NCBI GenBank assembly: GCA_964574335.1
Contig: CAZNNH010000020.1
Coordinates: forward strand, 1-58,583
Direction of reading: 5' to 3'
DNA length: 58,583 nt
Origin: CAZNNH01 sp964574335
Lineage (GTDB): Bacteria; Acidobacteriota; Vicinamibacteria; Fen-336
Of the stretch, positions 9,733-17,304 are shown in pieces. Positions within the stretch are counted from its first letter, which is position 1. Each line of letters opens with the position of its first letter. The notes under the pieces were generated by a model. The model had not been told where the DNA came from and searched no databases. It was given only the letters and a program-made list of their open reading frames with translations. The translations under genes were made by a program, and so were the position numbers.

Positions 9733-10454
9733 CGGGCACCTCCCGGCATCGCCGCGGGGATCGACGGCGTGAGCAGCGGTGGGGGCGCAAGCTCCGCCTC
9801 TCGGCGCAGGCGGGCGAGCCGTGCCCGCAGCAGGATCATCCCGGAGACCAGGAACAGCACGCCGAACGCGTTGATGCGCAGCGGCCAGTGGAACGCCCGC
9901 GAGACGGTCTCGGGGGTGGAGAGCCCCTGGTGAAGGGTGTTCCACCACTTGACGGAGAAGTACACGATCGGGACGTCGACGTAGGCGATGATCACGGCCA
10001 CCGAGGACCAGACCGCCCGCTTCACCGGGTCGTCGACGAACTGGCGCAGCGCCAGGATCCCGAGGAAGGCGAAGACCATCACTGCGGTGGTGGTCAGCCG
10101 CGGGTCCCAGTCCCACCACACGCCCCAGGTGGGCTTGGCCCAGGTGGCGCCCTGGGCACACAAGAGCGCCGAGAGCACCACCCCCGCTTCGATGCCCGCC
10201 TCCAGGCGGGCGTCCCAGTGCCACCCCCCGCGCAGCAGGTAGGCGAGCGCACAGCCGAAGGTGAAGGTCAGCACCAGCATGGCGTTCCAGGCGGTCGGAA
10301 CGTGCACGTACATGATCCGCTGGACGTCCCCCATGTGGGTCTCGCGGGGGGCGAAAAACAGCCCCCAGACAGAGCCCCAGACGAGCAGCAGCGTCCCGAA
10401 CGCCGCCAGGGCGTACGCCGCCCTGGGGCTGTCACTGGCTCTGGATGCGGACAC
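9729..10454 (-). CDS. ccmC: haem-handling membrane protein CcmC
   Basis: A 241-residue polytopic protein. The WWD haem-binding signature is visible as WGVWWDWDPRLT. The histidine loops PTAWNAM preceded by YVHV and WNTLHQG are the two external haem ligands typical of CcmC. It loads haem onto CcmE. The GTG start at 10454 follows the ccmB stop with no gap. A Pro-rich C-terminal tail overlaps ccmD by four bases. Confidence 0.94.
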   Translation of the reverse strand: MSASRASDSPRAAYALAAFGTLLLVWGSVWGLFFAPRETHMGDVQRIMYVHVPTAWNAMLVLTFTFGCALAYLLRGGWHWDARLEAGIEAGVVLSALLCAQGATWAKPTWGVWWDWDPRLTTTAVMVFAFLGILALRQFVDDPVKRAVWSSVAVIIAYVDVPIVYFSVKWWNTLHQGLSTPETVSRAFHWPLRINAFGVLFLVSGMILLRARLARLRREAELAPPPLLTPSIPAAMPGGAR

Positions 10455-11120
10455 TCAGTCCTCCACCACCCGCTCGAATAGCAAGCCGGAAAGAGACCAA
10501 TATATCAGGTCGAAGGCGACCAGGAGGCCGACCCAGGACCCCTCCTGCCCCATCGGGTCTCCCAGGATCAGGAGCGAGGTCGCCTTGACCGCCGACAGCA
10601 GCACCGGGACCACCAGCGGGAACAGCAGCAGCGGCAGCAGGGTCTGGCGGGCTCGGGCTTGCGAGGTCATGGCCGCGTACAGGGTTCCCGGAGCCGAGAG
10701 GCCGGCCGAGCCGAGGATGATGACGCCCAGAAGCGGCAGCAGGCGCAAGGTCCCGGCGTCGTAGAGCACCACCATCAGCGGCACCAGGCCGACGCCCACC
10801 AGCACCAGTTGCAGGGTGTTGGCCAACGCCTTTCCATAGTAGAGGGCCCGCGGGTCGGCGGGGAGCAGCAGCAGCCCCTCCAGGGCTCGGTCATCCATCT
10901 CGCTCTGGTAGCTCTCGGCCAGGGTCAGCGTCGACGCGAGCAGCAGCCCCAGCCACAAGAAGCCGGCCGAGTACTGGCGCAGGGCTTCCGTCTCGGGTCC
11001 GATGGCGAAGGAGAACAGCAGCAGCGAGGTGGCGCCGAAGATGAGTATCGCCGCCACCTGAGCGCGACCGCGCCATTGGAGCAGCACGTCCTTTCGAAGT
11101 GCGGTCCAAAGCCCACGCAT
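10455..11120 (-). CDS. ccmB: ABC exporter permease CcmB
   Basis: A 221-residue membrane protein with six hydrophobic segments and the family block LAESYQSEMDDRALEGLLLLP at about 70-90. With CcmA it forms the ABC module that releases holo-CcmE from CcmC. ATGA overlap with ccmA sets the start at 11120. Confidence 0.92.
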   Translation of the reverse strand: MRGLWTALRKDVLLQWRGRAQVAAILIFGATSLLLFSFAIGPETEALRQYSAGFLWLGLLLASTLTLAESYQSEMDDRALEGLLLLPADPRALYYGKALANTLQLVLVGVGLVPLMVVLYDAGTLRLLPLLGVIILGSAGLSAPGTLYAAMTSQARARQTLLPLLLFPLVVPVLLSAVKATSLLILGDPMGQEGSWVGLLVAFDLIYWSLSGLLFERVVED

Positions 11121-11842
11121 CAGGCCGAGCCCTCGGGCAGCCCGGCCACGTCGAGGATGCCGGCCTGGGCCAGCCTGGCGGCGGGCCCGCTCCAGACACG
11201 GCGGCCGGCCTCCAGGACGATGGCGTCGTCGCACAGGGGACCGGCCCGCTCCAGCAGGTGGGTGGCCAGCAGCACCGTCGCGCCGCGTCGGCGGAGCGTC
11301 TCGAGGAACTGGTCCACCAGCCGAAACCCCGGCGGGTCGAGCTGGCCGTAGGGCTCGTCGAGCAGCACCACCGCCGCCTCCTGGAGCAGCACCCGGCAGA
11401 GGCCCAGCCGCTTGCGCATGCCCGCCGAGAAGGTGGCGGGGGCGTCGTCGGCGCGATCGGCCAGGCCCACCTCGTCGAGCAGAGGCAAGAGCCCGGTGCG
11501 GTCCGCCGGCCGGCCGAGGAAGCGCGCCGCCACCTGCAGGTTCTCGAGGGCGGTCAGCGAGTCGTAGAGGTGGAGGCGATGCGTCATCAAGGCGATCCGG
11601 CGCCGCACCTCGGCCTTCTGGCGACGCAGGTCGAAGCCCTCGATGCGCGCCCAGCCGTGGTCGACTCGGATGGCGGTGGCCAGGATCCGCAGCAGGGTCG
11701 ACTTGCCGGAGCCGTTGCGCCCGGCCACCATGGTGACCGAGCCACGGCGAGCGCGAAACCCGACGTCCAGAAGCGCCCAGCGGCGCCCGTAGCGGCGGCA
11801 CAACCCCTCGGCCTCGACGGCCACTGCCGGCTCTGACATCAC
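11120..11842 (-). CDS. ccmA: ABC exporter ATPase CcmA
   Basis: A 240-residue ATP-binding subunit. Walker A is GRNGSGKST, the signature is FSAGMRKRL and Walker B is VVLLDEPYGQLD, followed by the switch histidine in LATHLLE. It energises release of haem-loaded CcmE. It is the first gene of the ccm operon, so the promoter should lie in 11843-11961, the short region shared with the divergent FHA gene. Two ATGs (11842 and 11839) are possible starts. Confidence 0.93.
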   Translation of the reverse strand: MMSEPAVAVEAEGLCRRYGRRWALLDVGFRARRGSVTMVAGRNGSGKSTLLRILATAIRVDHGWARIEGFDLRRQKAEVRRRIALMTHRLHLYDSLTALENLQVAARFLGRPADRTGLLPLLDEVGLADRADDAPATFSAGMRKRLGLCRVLLQEAAVVLLDEPYGQLDPPGFRLVDQFLETLRRRGATVLLATHLLERAGPLCDDAIVLEAGRRVWSGPAARLAQAGILDVAGLPEGSA

Positions 11843-11898
11843 CCTCGATCTTCGCCGCGTCTTGGAGCAGCGTCAAACGCGGCGGCCGCACCGCCGCA

Positions 11899-11907
11899 TG
11901 CTAGAAT
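11899..11907 (+). promoter_or_regulatory. possible extended -10 promoter element of the FHA gene
   Basis: TGCTAGAAT, an extended -10 match (TGnTATAAT), lies 55 bp before the FHA-protein ATG. No convincing -35 is seen. The identical 9-mer lies upstream of the zinc-ribbon gene at 24936-24944. Confidence 0.4.
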
Positions 11908-11961
11908 CCGTTCCGGACCATCAGGATCAGATCATCACCGAAACCGCCAGGAGGCTCGCTG

Positions 11962-12924
11962 ATGGCGAAGCTGCGGTTGATTCCGTCTTCCGGGGAACCC
12001 CTCGAGATCACCGGCGACGACACGCTGATCGGCCGCGACCCGAGCTGCGACATCGTGCTTCCCGACGGCTCGGTCTCCCGCCGCCACGCCCGGATCCAGC
12101 GCCGGGAGGGGGGCTGGGCCGTGGTCGACCAGGCCAGCGCCAACGGGACCTTCCTCGACAGCCAGCGGGTGGCGGACGCCGGGCTGCGCGACGGGCACGA
12201 GCTGCGGGTGGGGGCGGTCCCGCTGCGGGTCGAGATCGAGACCGACGGACCGGACCTGGCGGCGACCGTGGCCGCGTCCGAGGCGGACATCGAGGCCACC
12301 GTGGTCGCCGAGGCGCCCATCAGCGAGCTCGAGGACGTGCTGGACCAGACCCCGCCGTACGTGGCGCCGAGCGAGCCACGCTACACGCTTCCCTCGTCGC
12401 CCCCCCCGCCGCCGCCGGCCGTGGGCCTCGGCCCGCCGCCGGGGGTCTCGTCGGCGGTGGAGGGTCCCGTCGGCCCGGCGCCGGGCGGATCGATGAAGAA
12501 GCCCTTGATGTGGGTGGCCGGAGGCTGTTGCGGCTGCCTGCTGCTGATGGCCATCGTGGCCGGCGTCATCGGCGGCTTCGTCTACTTCGCGAGCCAGGAG
12601 CCGGCCAAGGCGGTGCGCGCGCAGCTTGCCGAGATCCGCACCGGCGAGCTCGAAGCCGCCTTTCAGCGACTGGACCCGCCGTACCAGGTCGAGCTGTCGT
12701 TGCCGGGCTTCGAGCAGTTCGTGGCCTCGCACCCGGCACTTCGCGACAACGTCGATGCCAGCTTCAACCAGCGCACCATGACCAACGACCGCGCCATGCT
12801 GGCCGGGGTGCTGACCTCGAGCTCCGAGCAGAGCGAGGAGGCCCGCTTCGAGCTGCGCCACCGGAGTGGGGGTTGGAAGATCACGTCGATCGAGATCGAC
12901 GGCCAGGTGGCGGGCCCGGAGTGA
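11962..12924 (+). CDS. FHA-domain membrane protein
   Basis: A 320-residue protein. Residues 1-95 form an FHA phosphothreonine-binding domain with the core IGRDPSCDIVLPDGSVSRRH and ..ANGTF. An acidic and then proline-rich linker follows (to about 175). One membrane helix after KKPLMWVAGGCCG leads to an exported C-terminal domain (about 215-320) with the look of a DUF4878/NTF2-like fold (AELRTGE-type opening, then a GGWKITSI ending). A cytoplasmic phosphopeptide sensor coupled to an outside domain suggests Ser/Thr kinase signalling at the envelope, though no kinase gene is in the window. A GGAGG precedes the ATG. Confidence 0.8.
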   Translation: MAKLRLIPSSGEPLEITGDDTLIGRDPSCDIVLPDGSVSRRHARIQRREGGWAVVDQASANGTFLDSQRVADAGLRDGHELRVGAVPLRVEIETDGPDLAATVAASEADIEATVVAEAPISELEDVLDQTPPYVAPSEPRYTLPSSPPPPPPAVGLGPPPGVSSAVEGPVGPAPGGSMKKPLMWVAGGCCGCLLLMAIVAGVIGGFVYFASQEPAKAVRAQLAEIRTGELEAAFQRLDPPYQVELSLPGFEQFVASHPALRDNVDASFNQRTMTNDRAMLAGVLTSSSEQSEEARFELRHRSGGWKITSIEIDGQVAGPE

Positions 12925-12952
12925 GGACAGGCCCGCTCCGGCGAATGAGACA

Positions 12953-13273
12953 TTGAGCGCCGACTTCCCTGAGCCCGTCGAGGTCCGCCACGAGCGGGGC
13001 GCCCGGCGTCTGGTGGTGACCTGGGACGATGGCCACGTCTCTGCCTACCCGGTCGACGATCTCAGGAGCTTCTGCCCTTGCGCCCTCTGCCAGGGGCACG
13101 GCCCGACCACCCAGCACCTCGGCCTTCGGGACCAGGAGCTGGTCCGCCTCGAGCCGGTGGGCAACTACGCCCTCTCCATGACCTGGGGCGACGGCCACGA
13201 CACCGGGATCTACTCCTTTCGGTTCCTGAGGGACCTGTGCGGCTGCCCGGACTGCGGAGGGCCGAAGCGCTAG
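12953..13273 (+). CDS. DUF971-domain protein
   Basis: A 106-residue protein matching the DUF971 family (the N-terminal domain of gamma-butyrobetaine hydroxylase-like proteins). Motifs are VTWDDGHVSAYPVDDLR, then a cysteine cluster FCPCALCQGH, the core VGNYALSMTWGDGHDTGIYSF, and a second cluster CGCPDCGG. The cysteines could bind zinc or an Fe-S cluster. Stand-alone DUF971 proteins have been linked to Fe-S and redox metabolism, but the function is not settled. The best start is the TTG at 12953, 28 bases past the FHA stop; the frame also opens inside the FHA gene. Confidence 0.78.
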   Translation: MSADFPEPVEVRHERGARRLVVTWDDGHVSAYPVDDLRSFCPCALCQGHGPTTQHLGLRDQELVRLEPVGNYALSMTWGDGHDTGIYSFRFLRDLCGCPDCGGPKR

Positions 13274-13279
13274 CCCCCC

Positions 13280-14962
13280 TCACTTCATCCGCGCGCCCTT
13301 CTCCTCGGTGGAGAAGATCCAGCCCACCACCTTTCCGGGCTGGATCTGGCCGCCTTCGCCCCAGAACGGCCGGTCTCGCAGGAAGCGTGACGAGCTGTCC
13401 CGCCGGGGGATCGCCTCGAGGGCGGCCTCGATCCGCTCGAGCCGGTGCTTCCACACCGACATGTTGGCTTCCCGCAGGTCGACCCAGCCCGCCTCCGCCC
13501 AGGCCTCGAGCGCCGCCGGCGTGGTCGCGTGCCGCTGCTCGGGCGAGGACACGGGCGGGATCTTGATCTCGGGGCCGCGCAGCAGGCGGCCGTTCGGCAG
13601 CAGGATCGGGATCCCGATCGAGATGATCTCGCGGCAGCGTTCCGGCTGGACGGCCAGCTCTCCGAGGCAGCGGGCGAGCTCGGCGGCGGGGGTCTCGCGC
13701 ACCCGGCTCATGGTCCCGAAGGCCCGGCGCAGCAGGTCGGCCTCGAACAGCAGCTTGGAGAGCCGGGGCGGGCCGAGGTTCTCGAAGGCGACGCTGTGCA
13801 CCTGGTGCTGGTCCTCGAGGGCGCGGAGCTTCTCGAGGGCCCAGTGACGCATCAGGCCGGCCCGGTAGGTGGGGCCCATCACCGCGTTGTCCAGGGCGTT
13901 GATCACCTCGTGGCCGGTGTTGCCCCCCTTGAGCTCTTGAACCACCACGTCGGCGATCTCCTCCGGGGTGACGAACTCCATCTGCTCGCCGGTGGTGATG
14001 GCGCTGAACTCCTCGAGGGAGAAGACCCCGTTCTCGCCGGTGTCGATGAAGACGCTCTTCAACGTCTCGCCGGTGGGGCGGCCGCGCTCCGGGTCGATGG
14101 GCTGGAACGGCTCGCCCGGCCGAAGCTCCTCGCCCTGGGCGTCGTCCGGATCGAAGAGCAGGACCGGACGGCCCCGCCGCAGGACCTCGCCGAAGCCGAT
14201 CCGCTTCCAGGCGATGGCGGCGGCGGGCTTGATCTCCTTGGTGATGGGGCCGCCCGGGGTTCGCGCCATCAGGAACAGCAGCAGGGTGTGAGCGCCGGCC
14301 AAGGCGCTCTTGGAGAGCAGCACCCGCGAGGGGCGCTCCTCGGAGTGGGTGTAGGGGATGTTGAGGCCCATGCCGCCGGTCCCGGAGGTCCCGATCTTGA
14401 GGTAGGCGTGGGTACCGGCCCGCACCATGGCCAGATAGAGGACCTGGACGTGGCGGATGAGCTGGGGGATGTAGTCGGTGGCCAGCAGGGTCTCGAGGCT
14501 CCGGCGCAGGTCGGCGCCCGTCTGGAGCGCCTGGTAGGCGATCTGGCTGGTGCGGTAGACGTCCTGGTAGGCGATCCCGGTGGCGGTGTTGACCGCATCC
14601 ACGATGACGTCAGGGCGCTCGCGGGTGACGAGCTGGTAGAGGTAGTACTGGGAGGCGGATTCCTCGGTCAGCGGCCGAATCAGGCTCTCGATCAGGCGGG
14701 CGCGCTGATCCACGTCCTGGAACAGCTCCGTCCGGGGCCGATCCTTCACGTCGGCGAAGGCGAAGACGTCGCCCCAGGCGGGTTGCAGTCCGATCCCCTG
14801 GCACTCCGTCACCAGGCTCGTGACCGCCTCGTCGGCCTCCTCCCGCTTGAGCGAGAGCAGGATCATCCGTGCCGGGCGCTCCACGATCAGGCGCCGGGCC
14901 ACCGCCTGTCCGACCAGGCCGAAGCCGCCGAGGATCAGGACGCTCTTGCCTTTGATGTCCAC
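13280..14962 (-). CDS. large Rossmann-fold (SDR-like) protein of unknown function
   Basis: A 560-residue cytosolic protein with an N-terminal nucleotide-binding fold: KSVLILGGFGLVGQAVAR is a clear GxxGxxG motif with a following RLIVER region. The rest (about 150-560) does not resemble a standard short-chain dehydrogenase. Features include GTSGTGGMGLNIPYTHSEE, which looks like an active-site or cofactor loop, and a long helical C-terminal half. I cannot name the substrate. The GTG start at 14962 has a GGAGG seven bases upstream. It is convergent with the DUF971 gene (6 bp gap) and divergent from larB. Confidence 0.7.
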   Translation of the reverse strand: MDIKGKSVLILGGFGLVGQAVARRLIVERPARMILLSLKREEADEAVTSLVTECQGIGLQPAWGDVFAFADVKDRPRTELFQDVDQRARLIESLIRPLTEESASQYYLYQLVTRERPDVIVDAVNTATGIAYQDVYRTSQIAYQALQTGADLRRSLETLLATDYIPQLIRHVQVLYLAMVRAGTHAYLKIGTSGTGGMGLNIPYTHSEERPSRVLLSKSALAGAHTLLLFLMARTPGGPITKEIKPAAAIAWKRIGFGEVLRRGRPVLLFDPDDAQGEELRPGEPFQPIDPERGRPTGETLKSVFIDTGENGVFSLEEFSAITTGEQMEFVTPEEIADVVVQELKGGNTGHEVINALDNAVMGPTYRAGLMRHWALEKLRALEDQHQVHSVAFENLGPPRLSKLLFEADLLRRAFGTMSRVRETPAAELARCLGELAVQPERCREIISIGIPILLPNGRLLRGPEIKIPPVSSPEQRHATTPAALEAWAEAGWVDLREANMSVWKHRLERIEAALEAIPRRDSSSRFLRDRPFWGEGGQIQPGKVVGWIFSTEEKGARMK

Positions 14963-15088
14963 GGTTGCGCCTCCTGCGGGCGCCTTCTGTGCTTGCCGTC
15001 GCGGGAAGACGGAGACAGGATGAGGGCTGGGCGTGCCCGCCCGGGCAGTCTATACGGGGGCTTGCCCAAGTCAACCGGAGGCGCGTCC

Positions 15089-15874
15089 GTGAACGTCAAG
15101 GACCTGGAAACGCTGCTGCGGCAGGTGAAGGACGGCTCGCTCAGCACGCAGGCGGCGGCCGAGCGGCTCAAGCTGCTGCCGTTCGAGGACCTGGGTTTCG
15201 CCAAGGTCGACCACCACCGCGCCCTGCGCCGCGGCTTCCCCGAGACGGTGTTCGGGGCCGGAAAGACGCCGGAGCAGATCGCGGCCATCGTCGACCGGAT
15301 CGCCGAGCGCGGACACAACGTGCTGGTGACCCGCACCGGCACCGAGGCGCACCGCCTGGTCTCGGCCCAGCGCCCGGAGGCCCAGCTCCACGAGCAGGCG
15401 CGCTGCCTGACGCTGCTGGTGACGCCGACCGAGCCCCTGCCCGGCCGCGTCGCCCTGGTCTGTGCCGGCACCTCGGACGTGCCCGTGGCCGAGGAGGCCG
15501 CCGTCACCGCCGAGTTCCACGGCGCCCGGGTGGACCGTCACTACGACGTGGGCGTGGCCGGCATCCACCGCCTGCTGGACCGCGCCGCCGCCATCCGCGA
15601 GGCCCACGCCGTGATCGTGGTGGCGGGCATGGAAGGGGCGCTGCCGTCGGTGGTGGGGGGGCTGGTCGAAGCCCCGGTGATCGCGGTGCCGACCAGCATC
15701 GGCTATGGCGCCGCGTTCCAGGGGCTGGCGGCGCTTCTGGCCATGCTCAACTCGTGCGCCTCGGGCGTCGCCGTGGTCAACATCGACAACGGCTTCGGCG
15801 CCGGCCATCTGGCCGCCATGATCCTGCGTACCGGCCTGCGGGACCGCGCGCCAGGCGCGACGCCCAGCGCCTAG
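15089..15874 (+). CDS. larB: nickel-pincer cofactor biosynthesis protein LarB
   Basis: A 261-residue protein of the PurE-related LarB family, which carboxylates nicotinic acid adenine dinucleotide and hydrolyses its phosphoanhydride as the first step to the nickel-pincer nucleotide of lactate racemase-type enzymes. Evidence is the LDLAR-like opening DLGFAKVDHHRALRRGFPE, then VAGMEGALPSVVGGLVEAPVIAVPTSIGYGA, the PurE-like core with its conserved SIGYGA loop. The GTG at 15089 has GGAG 9 bases upstream. larC and larE are not in this window, so the rest of the pathway must lie elsewhere. Confidence 0.88.
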   Translation: MNVKDLETLLRQVKDGSLSTQAAAERLKLLPFEDLGFAKVDHHRALRRGFPETVFGAGKTPEQIAAIVDRIAERGHNVLVTRTGTEAHRLVSAQRPEAQLHEQARCLTLLVTPTEPLPGRVALVCAGTSDVPVAEEAAVTAEFHGARVDRHYDVGVAGIHRLLDRAAAIREAHAVIVVAGMEGALPSVVGGLVEAPVIAVPTSIGYGAAFQGLAALLAMLNSCASGVAVVNIDNGFGAGHLAAMILRTGLRDRAPGATPSA

Positions 15875-15893
15875 CCGCGGAGCGCGTTGGCGC

Positions 15894-17006
15894 TCAGTCG
15901 CGCAGCGGCTGGAGCTCGACCGGCAGGTCCACGGTGCCCTCGCCCCGCCGCACCGTCACCGTCACCCGGTCGCCCACCCGGTGATCCAGCAACACGCTGG
16001 TCAGCTCGTCGCCGGTGCGCACCGGCTCGCCGTCGACCGCCACGATCACGTCGCCCAGCACGATGCGCCCTGCCGCGTCGCGCCGGGTGGGCTGGATCCC
16101 GCCCTTCTCGGCGCCGCTGCCCGGCGAGACCTGGAGCACCAGCACGCCCTCGAGTCCCATCCGCCGCATCGCCGAGTCGGTGGCCACCGAGACCCCCAGC
16201 CCGGGCCGCACTACCTTCCCGTGGGCGATGAGCTGGGGGACGACGTTGTTGACCGTGTCCACCGGGACCGCGAAGCCGATGCCGATGTAGGCCCCTCGCG
16301 GGCTGTAGATGGCGGTGTTGACGCCGATCAGCCGGCCCGCGCTATCCAGCAGCGGGCCTCCCGAGTTGCCGGGGTTGATGGCGGCGTCGGTCTGGATGAC
16401 GCCCTTGATCGGGCGGTTGGTGACCGAGGCGATCTCGCGGTCGAGGGCGCTGATGACGCCGGTGGTGAGGGTCTGGTCGAAGCCGAACGGGTTGCCGATG
16501 GCGAACACCTTCTGACCCACCTTGAGGTCGCTGGAGGTCCCGACATCGATGGCCGGGAGCCGTTCGCCGGGCGCGTCGATCCTCAGCACGGCCAGGTCCT
16601 TGTCGGCCTCGTAACCCACCAGTCGGGCGGGCCAGCTCGACGAATCGGCCAGCGTCACCTCGGCGCGCTGGGCGTCCTGGATCACGTGGAAGTTGGTGAC
16701 CACGTAGCCCCGCGAGTCCCAGATGAAGCCCGACCCGGTGCCCTGGGGGATCTCGAAGACGTTGAAGCCGAAGGCGTCTCGCCGCAGCGCCACGCTGGTG
16801 ATGTAGACGACCGACGGCGAGACCCGCTCGAACAGGCCGATGGTGGCTTGCTCGTCGGGCTCGAGGCGGCCACGGGCCGCGACCGGCCTCGGCGACGCGT
16901 CCTCAGAATGGACGGTCGACGGCCAGGGGCGGGCCAGGCCCCAGCCGATGGCAAAGCCGCCCAGGGCGGCGGCTAGCAGGATGACTCGAAAGGGTTTCCA
17001 GGACAT
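15894..17006 (-). CDS. HtrA/Deg-type periplasmic serine protease
   Basis: A 370-residue trypsin-like protease anchored by an N-terminal helix (VILLAAALGGFAIGWGLA). The catalytic triad is visible as NFHVI, DKDLAVL and GNSGGPLL. One PDZ domain (about 270-370) contains the AEKGGIQPT and GDVIVAVDGEPV signature. It should degrade or refold damaged envelope proteins. One PDZ rather than two is the DegS/HhoA layout. GGAGG lies five bases before the ATG. It is divergent from mutS2. Confidence 0.9.
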   Translation of the reverse strand: MSWKPFRVILLAAALGGFAIGWGLARPWPSTVHSEDASPRPVAARGRLEPDEQATIGLFERVSPSVVYITSVALRRDAFGFNVFEIPQGTGSGFIWDSRGYVVTNFHVIQDAQRAEVTLADSSSWPARLVGYEADKDLAVLRIDAPGERLPAIDVGTSSDLKVGQKVFAIGNPFGFDQTLTTGVISALDREIASVTNRPIKGVIQTDAAINPGNSGGPLLDSAGRLIGVNTAIYSPRGAYIGIGFAVPVDTVNNVVPQLIAHGKVVRPGLGVSVATDSAMRRMGLEGVLVLQVSPGSGAEKGGIQPTRRDAAGRIVLGDVIVAVDGEPVRTGDELTSVLLDHRVGDRVTVTVRRGEGTVDLPVELQPLRD

Positions 17007-17304
17007 GGGGGCCTCCGCCCCAGAATCCTACTGCGGGCCGGGGCTTCCGGCCAGCCCGGCCGCCGGGCTTTCGACCCCCAGATGACCCAAACTTGACAAA
17101 ACCGTTGATGCTACTCATCTTCTAGGAGTCCTGCTCGGCCTCTCAGCTCCGGGCGGCGGGCGAGGGTCATGGGCGGGGCGGCACCCGTGTCCCTGGTCCC
17201 GAAGATACAATCCATGAGCTACTTACGTCGACGACCGGGGTCGAAGTGCGGATCGGGCCGGCGTTGTCTCGCCCTCCCGCTGGGAGGCCGTCTCTGCTAG
17301 CTCT
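17007..17304. promoter_or_regulatory. intergenic region with possible mutS2 promoter
   Basis: Region between the divergent htrA-like and mutS2 genes. On the plus strand TTGACA (17093-17098) is followed after 17 bp by CATCTT (17116-17121), a perfect -35 with a weak -10. That would leave an mRNA leader of about 175 nt. I see no terminator or riboswitch-like structure in the leader. Confidence 0.35.

Noticed and set aside
13445..15088. Upstream extension of the larB frame antisense to the Rossmann protein gene
   Set aside because: No domain and antisense to a well-formed gene; LarB starts cleanly at the GTG at 15089 with GGAG upstream.
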